DNA from: Flavobacteriales bacterium UBA7690
GTDB lineage: Bacteria; Bacteroidota; Bacteroidia; Flavobacteriales_F; PHOS-HE28
DNA: 10,174 nt
Direction of reading: 5' to 3'
NCBI GenBank assembly: GCA_002482775.1
Contig: DLGQ01000040.1
Location: 1-10,174, forward strand
Shown here: positions 1-6,996 of the stretch, piece by piece
Position numbering within the stretch: the stretch's first letter is position 1
Layout: each line of letters starts with the position of its first letter
The notes under the pieces: generated by a model
What the model saw: only the letters and a program-made list of their open reading frames with translations
Database searches by the model: none
What the model was told of the DNA's origin: nothing
Made by a program: the position numbers and the translations under genes

Positions 1-2
1 TG

Positions 3-521
3 CCCGCCAGCGCACTCGGCAACACCACCAGTGCCGACCCGCTCGCAGCTGCGTTCGCTTCCCTCCTGGCACAAGCCGCCACGGGCGCTGCCGCAACAAC
101 CATAACAACACCGGCCCCAACACCTGTTCCAGCAGAACCCGTGGACGTGGTGGAAGTAGCACCACTACCGGCGCCCATCGCCGTGGCACCTGTTGCTCTA
201 GCCCCGGCGGTCAGCATCCCTGTGCCCGCACCGGTCGTGACCAGGACCGTTGCACCCGTGGCCCGCATAGATTCCATTCCGCACCGCACCACAGCAAAGC
301 GCCCCACGCCCGAACCACCCGCTACCGACAGCCGCCCTTGCGGCACGCACGACATCGAAACGCACCCCCGCTTCGTGATACGCACAGACCGCATCGCCAC
401 CGCAGATGGCTGCAGCGAACTGCGCAAAGTGGTACACGCCTATGGGGCCGTGTTCTTCTTCCACGATGGCAGGGCGGTGACGGAGCCGGTGTATCGGGTG
501 GCGTTGGGGGAGCAGGAGTAA
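3..521 (+). CDS. Partial gene: Pro/Ala/Val-rich protein with short C-terminal domain
   Basis: The frame is open from the window's left edge to a TAA at 519-521, so this is the 3' part (172 codons) of a gene that starts outside. A GTG at 141 is a possible internal start, but the same amino-acid composition continues upstream of it, so I treat the gene as truncated by the window. Roughly the first 110 visible residues are low-complexity Ala, Pro, Val and Thr, which looks like a flexible linker. The last 55 or so form a compact segment with a Cys (DGCSELRKVV), an FFF stretch and a charged end. A diverged copy of this segment lies at 985-1056 with changes mostly at third codon positions, which supports this frame as truly coding. 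I do not recognise the family. A Pro-rich linker before a small terminal domain fits an envelope or secreted protein, but no signal peptide or membrane segment is visible here. Confidence 0.7.
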   Translation, partial: PASALGNTTSADPLAAAFASLLAQAATGAAATTITTPAPTPVPAEPVDVVEVAPLPAPIAVAPVALAPAVSIPVPAPVVTRTVAPVARIDSIPHRTTAKRPTPEPPATDSRPCGTHDIETHPRFVIRTDRIATADGCSELRKVVHAYGAVFFFHDGRAVTEPVYRVALGEQE

Positions 522-626
522 GACGGGTTCGGACCAGTTCGTCGCGTGCGGAATTCCTGCCTGGTCAGGACGCCGCGTCTTTCTTCCCTGCGCGGGCATG
601 GTCGTGTCGTTGTCGACCGGATCGCA

Positions 627-854
627 TCACTTCGCCGCGCCTCGCCCTTTCGCCCACCGCGCCAAGGCCACCAAGCACCACACCGCCTCCACCACCCCGA
701 AGGGCCACCCTCCCGGCAGCAGAAAACCATAGACCGCACCCAAGGCACACGCCACCGCGAAACCCAAGACCGCCCAATGGTACTTCGCCTCCATGGCATA
801 GAAGACCAGCCCGGCGCTAAGGGAACAGAGACCGAAGATGCTTAAGGGGTCCAT
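627..854 (-). CDS. Small integral membrane protein, 75 residues
   Basis: The protein starts MDPLSIFGLC and is mostly hydrophobic. Segments at about residues 4-20, 27-47 and 51-65 could each span the membrane, with a basic tail (RWAKGRGAAK). The pattern of a FYAMEAKYHW loop, an ALGAVYGF helix and then WPFGVVEAVWCLVALARW recalls a widespread family of roughly 70-residue membrane proteins of unknown function. That is recall, not a search. The frame stays open upstream to 1022, but the upstream residues lack the hydrophobic pattern and run over the pseudogene, so I chose the ATG at 854. No clear Shine-Dalgarno precedes it. It stands alone, convergent with the gene ending at 521 and upstream of nothing else on its strand. 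Function unknown; a membrane location is likely. Confidence 0.72.
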   Translation of the reverse strand: MDPLSIFGLCSLSAGLVFYAMEAKYHWAVLGFAVACALGAVYGFLLPGGWPFGVVEAVWCLVALARWAKGRGAAK

Positions 855-984
855 CGGAGTTTGATGTGCAGGGCGTGTTCCTCGGGAACGAATGATGTGC
901 CACCATTGATTGGAACAGGCCGGCGGAAGGAAAGAACAACGGCTAACCAGTTGCTTGGTCAACGAACCATATGCTGGCGGTGCG

Positions 985-1056
985 ATCCGCACCGACCGCA
1001 CTAGCGCCGAAGGGTGCAGCAAACTGCGGAAAGTGGTATACGCTTAAGGGGCGGTA
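985..1056 (+). pseudogene. Decayed copy of the C-terminal domain of the gene ending at 521
   Basis: Codons 985-1056 align with 378-452 with one codon missing: 57 of 72 aligned bases match, and 11 of the 15 mismatches are at third codon positions. The translation reads IRTDRTSAEGCSKLRKVV, against IRTDRIATADGCSELRKVV in the intact gene. The codon matching a Tyr (TAT, 441-443) is TAA at 1045-1047, so the frame stops early and the remaining domain is missing. I see no convincing match upstream of 985. The third-position bias says the copy was under protein-level selection before it decayed, so it is the remnant of a paralogous gene and not a recent duplication. The likeness ends about three bases before the hsdR stop codon, which suggests that arrival of the R-M segment cut the gene. 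Confidence 0.72.
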
Positions 1057-1059
1057 GTG

Positions 1060-4000
1060 CTATTGTCTGCTCTGCTCAATGATCTGCTGGTACAACGCCT
1101 TCCCCATCATCTTGAACGCAAGGTCTTTGAACTGTTGGTCGTCCAAGTACTTCGTGACGATGCGGTCGTTCTTCTCCATACGCTGGATCATCAGGTTGTC
1201 CATGATCTCGCGGATACCGAGGAGGAACTTGTCCTCTGGGTTGGCCATGGCGGTATCGATCACCCGCTGGTCTACGGCGGCTTCGGCCTGTACCTGATCG
1301 AAGAAGAGCTGGTCTGCTTCGGTGAACTCGGTGCTGAAGCGCTCGTTGAGCACTCCGATGATCGTCGATAGCGGCGCCTCGGGATCGTCTTGTTTGCCTG
1401 TGCCGACGGACGTTGGTCCACCGATCGGTATGATATCGCCGGTATTCAGGTCGATGGCTCCCGTGCTGCTGCGTTCCAAGCGGTAGTAGCGCAAGGCGAC
1501 GTCATCTTCAGGACGGATCACCTTGAACTCGCGTTGCGATGGCAGATGCGGAAGTAGAAAGCGCCCGTAGCTATAGAGCTTCTCCAGTTCGGCATCCGCC
1601 CAAGGCATGATCTGGCTCATGAACGAATACAGGTTCACATAGCTGCGCAGCTTGTCGCGGAAGGCTTGGCGGAGGTCGTCGGACTCCAAGCCACGGAAGC
1701 GATCGATGGCCGGTTGAGTGTGTTTCTCCAGGCGGCCGTGGTCCGCGGCTTTGTGTTTCGTGGCGGGTTGATAGAAGATGGTCGCGAAGGCCTCCACTTC
1801 TGCTTTGTGATACACCTGCGTACCGTCCAGTTCGTACTTCAGGGCTTCTAGCTGTTCCGGCTTCGCGGGTTCCAGCAAGGTGGTCGCATCGAAGAAGGGC
1901 TTGAAGGCGGCGTAGATGTCATCCGTGCTGTTCACGAAATCCAAAACGAAGGGATGTTCCTTGCCGGGGTAGGTGCGGTTCAAGCGGCTCAGCGTTTGTA
2001 CAGCCTGCACGCCATCCAAGCGCTTGTCCACATACATGGTGTGCAGCTTGGGCTGGTCAAACCCGGTCTGGTATTTATTGGCCACCAACAGTACGTTGTA
2101 GTCTGGACTGTCGAACCGTTCACGCAGTTGCGCCTCACTGATGGGAGCGCCCGTGACAACGTCCTTGTTCAGGCTGGGCTCCGTGTACTCATCCTCGGTT
2201 TCAGGGTCTGTCACTTTGCCGCTGAAGGCCACCATCGGGCTTACATCCGCATAGCCGTGCTCCTTCACGTAACGCTGGAAGGCGAGGAAGTAGCGGACAG
2301 CATGCAACCGGGAGCCACAGACCACCATGGCCTTGGCGTTGCCTCCGAGCAATTTGCGCACGTGCAGGCGGAAGTGTTCCACCATCACTTCGGTCTTCTG
2401 CTCGATGTTGTGCGGGTGCAAGCTCATGAACTTGCCCAGCGTGCGCGCCGCTTTCTTCTTGGGTAGGTTGGGGTCGTCCTCGATCGACTTCACCAGCCGG
2501 TAGTAGGTGTCGTACGTGGTGTAGTGCTGCAGCACGTCCAAGATGAAGCCCTCCTCGATGGCTTGGCGCATACTGTAGCTGTGGAAGGCTTCGGGCTTGC
2601 CGCTGGCACCCGTGCGACCGAACAGCTCCAAGGTCTTGGCTTTCGGTGTGGCGGTAAAGGCGAAGAAGCTGATGTTCTTCTGTCTACCGCGAGCGCTCAT
2701 CACCTTGGTGAGCACATCCTCGCTGCTGATGTCTTCGCCTTCTTCGCCCTGACCTGCACCGAGTATGCCTTTCAATTCGCGCGCCGCCTCACCGCTCTGG
2801 CTGCTGTGCGCCTCGTCCACGATCAGCGCGTAGCGCCGCTTACTGATGGCGGTCTCGTACACAGCTGCTTGTTCAGCGGCTACCAGCTTTTCACTCTCGG
2901 TCAGCCCTTCATAGCTCCCGTCGGCCGCGATGTTCAATAGTCCTTTCAGCACCCACGGGAACTTCTGTAGGGTGGTGATCACAATGCTAGTACCGTCCAC
3001 CAAGGCTTCTGCCAATTGGCGGCTGTTGTCGTCAATGGCCTTCACCACGCCCTGTGCGTGCTCGATCTGGTAGATGGCATCCTGCAACTGCTGGTCCAGC
3101 ACGCTGCGGTCGGTGATCACCACCACGCAGTCGTACACTTTCTCGTTGCGCTCATTGTGCAAACTGGCCAGGCGGTGTGCCAGCCAGCTGATGCTGTTCG
3201 TTTTGCCGCTGCCTGCACTGTGTTGGATCAGGTAGTTGCTACCTGGACCTTCATTGCGGGCTGAAGCGATCAGCTTGCGCACCGCATCCAACTGGTGGTA
3301 ACGCGGAAAGATGGTGGTCTCCTTCTTAACCATCCTACTGGCACCCCCGGCCTCGTTCACCTGTTCCTCTTTGTGTTCGGTGAAGATGAAGTGCCCGAGG
3401 ATGTCCAAGAAGCTGTCGCGTTGCAGCACCTCTTCCCAGAAGTAGCTGGTGCGATAGCCGCTCGGGTGTTGCGGGTTTCCTGCTCCGCACTGCACTTCGC
3501 CCGGGTGACTGCCCCGGTTGAACGGCAGGAAGAAGGTCTTGTCCTTGGCCAGTTTGGTGGCCATGTGTACCTCTTCCACATCGGCGGCGAAGTGTACCAA
3601 GGCGCGTTTCTGGTAGCTGAACAGCGGCGCGCGTGGGTCGCGATCGGTCTTGTATTGTTGTACCGCGTCGCGCCACGTTTGATGCGTACCGGGATTCTTC
3701 AGTTCGCAAGTGGCCACGGGCAGCCCGTTCAGGCAGAAGGTCAGATCCATTTCGCTGCCATCGGTGGGGTGGCAGGGTATCTGGCGGCACACTGTCAAGC
3801 GGTTCTCGGCATACAGCGCCAGCACCTCCGGGTTCAGCCCATGCGCAGGCTTGAAGTACGCCATCCTGAATGTCTTGCCGTAGAACTTGAAGCCATGTCG
3901 CAACACGTGCAAGGTGCCCTTCAGGTCCAGTTCCTTCAGCAGGGTGTCCAGCAGCTTTGGCCGCAGTTCACCACCGTGCAGTTTCTCCATCTGCTGCCAC

Positions 4001-4161
4001 AGCGTGGGCTGCGTGCGTTGGATGAAGCCGATCACCTCCTCAGGGAAATAAGCTTGGGGCTTATCCCAGCCGTCTTTGGGCAGCACGTGCCAGCCGCTCT
4101 TGGTGTGGAGGATCTCCTCGAGGTTCGTTTCGAATGTGGTCTCGCTGGTCACCTTGGACAT
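1060..4161 (-). CDS. hsdR: Type I restriction endonuclease subunit R (HsdR)
   Basis: This 1033-residue protein is the motor and nuclease subunit of a type I R-M complex. With HsdM and HsdS it recognises unmethylated sites, translocates DNA using ATP and cuts at a distance. The N-terminal nuclease domain shows the PD-(D/E)XK pattern: Asp139 in EMDLTF, Glu153-Leu-Lys155 in CELKNP, and a following QQY at 168-170. The superfamily 2 helicase motor follows: Walker A HSAGSGKT (314-321), DEAH (449-452), FTATP (502-506), a motif-IV-like MVVCGSR (612-618), NKYQTGFDQP (695-704) and QTLSRLNR (722-729). The remaining 300 or so residues are the helical C-terminal region that contacts the methylase core. 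Length and motifs are complete, with no frameshift or missing catalytic residue. The start is 23 bases after the preceding gene, so it is probably cotranscribed with it. Its hsdS partner lies about 5.3 kb away at the right edge. Confidence 0.97.
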   Translation of the reverse strand: MSKVTSETTFETNLEEILHTKSGWHVLPKDGWDKPQAYFPEEVIGFIQRTQPTLWQQMEKLHGGELRPKLLDTLLKELDLKGTLHVLRHGFKFYGKTFRMAYFKPAHGLNPEVLALYAENRLTVCRQIPCHPTDGSEMDLTFCLNGLPVATCELKNPGTHQTWRDAVQQYKTDRDPRAPLFSYQKRALVHFAADVEEVHMATKLAKDKTFFLPFNRGSHPGEVQCGAGNPQHPSGYRTSYFWEEVLQRDSFLDILGHFIFTEHKEEQVNEAGGASRMVKKETTIFPRYHQLDAVRKLIASARNEGPGSNYLIQHSAGSGKTNSISWLAHRLASLHNERNEKVYDCVVVITDRSVLDQQLQDAIYQIEHAQGVVKAIDDNSRQLAEALVDGTSIVITTLQKFPWVLKGLLNIAADGSYEGLTESEKLVAAEQAAVYETAISKRRYALIVDEAHSSQSGEAARELKGILGAGQGEEGEDISSEDVLTKVMSARGRQKNISFFAFTATPKAKTLELFGRTGASGKPEAFHSYSMRQAIEEGFILDVLQHYTTYDTYYRLVKSIEDDPNLPKKKAARTLGKFMSLHPHNIEQKTEVMVEHFRLHVRKLLGGNAKAMVVCGSRLHAVRYFLAFQRYVKEHGYADVSPMVAFSGKVTDPETEDEYTEPSLNKDVVTGAPISEAQLRERFDSPDYNVLLVANKYQTGFDQPKLHTMYVDKRLDGVQAVQTLSRLNRTYPGKEHPFVLDFVNSTDDIYAAFKPFFDATTLLEPAKPEQLEALKYELDGTQVYHKAEVEAFATIFYQPATKHKAADHGRLEKHTQPAIDRFRGLESDDLRQAFRDKLRSYVNLYSFMSQIMPWADAELEKLYSYGRFLLPHLPSQREFKVIRPEDDVALRYYRLERSSTGAIDLNTGDIIPIGGPTSVGTGKQDDPEAPLSTIIGVLNERFSTEFTEADQLFFDQVQAEAAVDQRVIDTAMANPEDKFLLGIREIMDNLMIQRMEKNDRIVTKYLDDQQFKDLAFKMMGKALYQQIIEQSRQ

Positions 4162-4184
4162 GCGAGCAAGTTAATCGACCCCTT

Positions 4185-5021
4185 TCACTCGAACAGCCCC
4201 AACTGTTCCACGCGTTTGGGGTAGAACACCCCAATGATGACGAATGGGTTCAGGGCACGCATGGCGTGGAACTTCTGTGTAGTACCCAGAAAGAGGTGGA
4301 CGTCATGCTCGGTAAGGAACGCATTTACATACTTGGCGCGCACCTTCTCCAAAGCCACTTGCTCGTCTCCGTCGGCATCGCGCAGGCAGTTCCAGTAGAG
4401 TTGCCCGATCTCCCAGTCCTCGATCATCAAGGTGCTCACGCGGCCTTTATCGTCCTCGAAGCGGTAGCTGAATTTGTAAGGCAACTTCGGGATCATCTGC
4501 TTCGGCTCCTCCTGGGCTCCTTCGGCAAAGAGGTCAAGCTGCTGGCGGAGTTCCTTCCACACGGGCTTCCAATCCCGGTCCTCAGCCTCGATGATCAAGT
4601 CAAGAATGCGCGTTGGTTTGAAGGTGGCCAGTGACACGTTCGTAGGCTCTTGACTGTCCGCGATCAACTGGCTGAGGTCCGTGTAAACGTGCTGTAGGCA
4701 CACCTTCTTCCGTTCGGACCAATGGCGCTCGGGACCGATGTGCTCATGCACCTGAATGGCCGCAAAATCCCGGTTCACCGGCGAATGGCTTTCGGGCCTG
4801 AAATCATCCTTGCGCCGCTCCAGGTCCACTTCTAGCCACGTGTACTTGCGCACCGGCATGCGGCCACTGCGTTTCACCTGCATCAAGAAGCTCAGTGGGA
4901 CAGGATAGATGCGCACCCAAGTACCATCCTCTCGCACTCCGGCCGTACACACCAGCTCGTCGTAGCTGCGGCTGGGCAGTGGGTAGGTGGTCACGGTGAG
5001 CAGTACACGGGTCAAGGCCAT
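4185..5021 (-). CDS. Unrecognised 278-residue R-M-linked protein with two clamp-binding-like motifs
   Basis: I do not know a named function for this protein. The N-terminus (residues 5-45) holds hydrophobic strands and an AGVREDGTWVRIYPV segment. This AG...GxWVRxxP pattern recalls small beta-barrel (OB-like) nucleic-acid-binding domains, a weak inference. Further marks are SYRF (185-188), IEDWEIGQLYW (200-210) and a C-terminal hydrophobic strand NPFVIIGVFYP (258-268). Two pentapeptides match the bacterial sliding-clamp-binding consensus QL(S/D)LF: QLDLF at 161-165 (bases 4527-4541), in a probably loose charged segment, and QLGLF at 273-277 (4191-4205), one residue from the C-terminus. QLGLF is also, from memory, the clamp motif of E. 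coli DNA polymerase II. The ATG follows the DUF488 stop codon by three bases, so the two are probably translationally coupled and work together. hsdR follows 23 bases later. No signal peptide or membrane segment, so cytoplasmic. Confidence 0.9.
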   Translation of the reverse strand: MALTRVLLTVTTYPLPSRSYDELVCTAGVREDGTWVRIYPVPLSFLMQVKRSGRMPVRKYTWLEVDLERRKDDFRPESHSPVNRDFAAIQVHEHIGPERHWSERKKVCLQHVYTDLSQLIADSQEPTNVSLATFKPTRILDLIIEAEDRDWKPVWKELRQQLDLFAEGAQEEPKQMIPKLPYKFSYRFEDDKGRVSTLMIEDWEIGQLYWNCLRDADGDEQVALEKVRAKYVNAFLTEHDVHLFLGTTQKFHAMRALNPFVIIGVFYPKRVEQLGLFE

Positions 5022-5024
5022 GGC

Positions 5025-5909
5025 TCACAGGTGTACCAGTTGCCCTTTGAAATCGGGTAGCACGACAATGGACTTGGATAGCGCGTTGCGGTGGCAGCAG
5101 CCTACCTCGTGCTCAAAGCACATGATGGCCACTCGGCCATGCTGTGCCACCAACTGCGCAATGTGCTCTTGCACGGGTACGGTGGTGGGCAAGGTCCGTT
5201 GTGCATAGCGCGCGAAGAGCGCGTCGCGGTCGGCCTGGGTGTTCAGTTCCTGGCGTTCATCACTGGCAATGCCCACATCGGGCAGGTGCTCGTAGCGTAT
5301 GCCCACCGCTTCACAAGCGTTCTGTAATTGTTTCTTGCTGAAGCCGTATTTCATGCTGTATGCATTGCGCCGCACATCGCACAGCACGGCAATGCGCGCC
5401 CGGATCAACTTGTTCAAGAAGGCATCCAGGTCGAGGCCTTCGTAACCGATCGTGTACAGGCCCACGGGTCCGGCGGGCGGTAGCGCCTGCTGCACCGCTT
5501 CCCGCTCCTGTGCGTTCAGCAGGCGACCCGCCATCTCGCTGCGCAGCGCGGTGTACGGGTAACGCACGTAGGTATCACGCACCAAGGCATCTCGGTCCAA
5601 CGCGCCGTGGCTATCCAGCAGGTGGCGAAGGATGGCCCTGTCGGTGGGTTTCAGGGCGGCCAAATGGTCCTCGCTATCTAGCAGTTCCCATTCCTTCTCG
5701 TGGTTGGCCATCAGGCCACGCGTGGTCCACGCCACCAGGTCGGTATTGGCCTGGAAGCTGAAGGCCCCGAAGCGGTACGGCACAAAGTGGTACGCCGATT
5801 CACCGCGCTGCACCATGTACAGCATCAACAGCTTGTGCAGGCGCATCTTTTCCGCACGGCCGCCCAGGGCTTGCAATAGGGCAAAGAGCAGGCGGCGGCG
5901 GTAGTACAT
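5025..5909 (-). CDS. DUF488-family protein with extra N-terminal domain
   Basis: The C-terminal half (about 150-294) is a DUF488 domain. It has the opening YTIGYEGLDLDAF (TIGYEG at 153-158), a DVRRNAYSMKYGFSK segment (DVR at 178-180), the YEHLPDVGI strand, and near the end CFE (264-266) with CCHR (271-274), matching the family's conserved Cys-x-Glu and Cys-His-Arg. The family's biochemical role is not settled as far as I know; the conserved Asp, Arg, Cys and His suggest an enzyme or a nucleotide- or metal-binding protein. Residues 1-145 form a separate mainly helical domain starting with basic MYYRRRLLFALLQALGG, then RLHKLLMLYMVQ and FVPYRFGAFSFQ. Its layout (KLL helix, then PYxxG) recalls Panacea/SocA-like (DUF4065) domains, but this is a guess. 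The 294-residue length suits a two-domain member. It lies directly upstream of the 278-residue gene (three-base gap) and 18 bases downstream of the propeller gene. Confidence 0.92.
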   Translation of the reverse strand: MYYRRRLLFALLQALGGRAEKMRLHKLLMLYMVQRGESAYHFVPYRFGAFSFQANTDLVAWTTRGLMANHEKEWELLDSEDHLAALKPTDRAILRHLLDSHGALDRDALVRDTYVRYPYTALRSEMAGRLLNAQEREAVQQALPPAGPVGLYTIGYEGLDLDAFLNKLIRARIAVLCDVRRNAYSMKYGFSKKQLQNACEAVGIRYEHLPDVGIASDERQELNTQADRDALFARYAQRTLPTTVPVQEHIAQLVAQHGRVAIMCFEHEVGCCHRNALSKSIVVLPDFKGQLVHL

Positions 5910-5927
5910 GGAAGCGAAGGTAGCCCC

Positions 5928-6980
5928 CTACTTCAACTCAACCCGCCAAAGCTGAGGTAAAGCAAGTTCCTCGCAGGTACCGGCTTTGATCTTCTTGCCC
6001 TTGTCGTTCTCGTTCGTCATATAGAATGCCTTGGGGCCATCCCATGCCACAGCTTCCACTTGAGCGCAAGGCATATCCAGCCATGCATTGGCCAGAACGG
6101 TGCCAAATCCGTTCTGCGGAAAGTTGCCGAAGATCATGTAGAAGGGCCGATAGGTGTCTTGCTCAGTACCCACAAGAACGAGCTGCTTGGTTGCCGCGTC
6201 ATAGTCCGCGGAGGTGACCAAGCCTTTGGTTGATATTCCGTCCGCCGTCTTGGTCAGTAGCACTGGCGCCGTGGAGGAGAAACCACTGAGTGGAGCAGTA
6301 TGGATCTGCGTTTTGTGATCATTGGGGGAAGACTTCGTGCCTTTCCAGTTCTTACTGAAGACGAAGATATCTTGCCCAATAACGACCAGGGATTCAAAGT
6401 CATTGTGGTTGCCGATCGAGTCGTTCGTTGCCTTCGTTCCATGGTATGTCAGAGTCATGGTCTCAATTTCCGTTCGATCAGAACAGGTGAACAGATCGAA
6501 GAAACAGTTCACGGAGCTGGAAACGACATCGTCATTCTCCCAGTTAGCCCTAGGGCCACCCCTGCGAAGTGCATCCAACGGGATCCGATGGATGGCAAGT
6601 GAGCTCCGAAGGGGCACAGCATTGTTTCCGATATCGGCGATATACACATACGTGCCATCGGAAGCTAGGTCCTCCCAATCCAGATTGTCAACTCCGCGCA
6701 AGTGCCATTGCTTACGCTTAGCACGGGCATTATTCTCGATAGCGTAAAGGCAGTTGCATCCACCGCGATCGTTGTGCGTCCACAAGTAACCTTGGTCGTT
6801 CAGTAGACCACTTGTTTCAAGGACCATCGGAAACAGGTCTCTTTTGATGATGGTATCCACAGTCAACGGCGTAGAGGCGACTGGTGATTGGGCGAAGAGG
6901 ATAAGGGGAACAAGTCCGGATACCATTGCCATGCTTCGCAGCACGGCAACGACCTCCTTGGAAATGGTGGATGTTCTCAT
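5928..6980 (-). CDS. Secreted beta-propeller-like protein
   Basis: The protein has 350 residues from the ATG at 6980. The frame is open to 7028, but a start there would overlap the upstream gene's stop and place non-signal residues ahead of the leader, so I chose the internal ATG. The first 30 or so residues (basic start, hydrophobic stretch ending VPLILFAQS) look like a Sec signal peptide, so it is exported to the periplasm or cell surface. The mature part carries motifs I know from secreted propeller proteins of Bacteroidota: ETSGLL (55-60), LWTHNDRGG (66-74), NLDWEDLASDG (99-109), IADIGNN (114-120), DFESLVV (194-200), VFSKNW (207-212), GLVTSADYD (253-261) and EAVAWDG with TNE near the end. 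Acidic turns and NDxGG may bind calcium. Several Cys residues (75, 77, 159, 166) could form disulphides. No sorting domain is visible after the propeller. The substrate is unknown. It starts 16 bases after the barrel gene's stop, so they probably form an operon. Confidence 0.87.
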   Translation of the reverse strand: MRTSTISKEVVAVLRSMAMVSGLVPLILFAQSPVASTPLTVDTIIKRDLFPMVLETSGLLNDQGYLWTHNDRGGCNCLYAIENNARAKRKQWHLRGVDNLDWEDLASDGTYVYIADIGNNAVPLRSSLAIHRIPLDALRRGGPRANWENDDVVSSSVNCFFDLFTCSDRTEIETMTLTYHGTKATNDSIGNHNDFESLVVIGQDIFVFSKNWKGTKSSPNDHKTQIHTAPLSGFSSTAPVLLTKTADGISTKGLVTSADYDAATKQLVLVGTEQDTYRPFYMIFGNFPQNGFGTVLANAWLDMPCAQVEAVAWDGPKAFYMTNENDKGKKIKAGTCEELALPQLWRVELK

Positions 6981-6996
6981 GGTGCAGGGGTGACGG

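Noticed and set aside
198..599. Minus-strand frame opposite the first gene
   Set aside because: The plus frame has a diverged copy with third-position changes, which supports it; the minus frame is rich in Arg, His and Ala in no order and has no copy.
877..889. Short inverted repeat GTTCC-TCG-GGAAC upstream of the 75-residue gene
   Set aside because: A five-base stem with no T-run and no promoter nearby is easily expected by chance.
985..1056. Direct repeat as an integrase attachment-site pair (378-452 and 985-1056)
   Set aside because: The copies are only about 79% identical with mainly third-position changes, which fits paralogous coding sequence; attachment sites from integration should be near identical, and no integrase is in the window.
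3295..4224. Long plus-strand open frame of 309 codons inside the hsdR region
   Set aside because: It lies opposite hsdR, whose complete set of nuclease and helicase motifs proves the minus strand is coding; the plus frame is a high-GC shadow with no recognisable domain.
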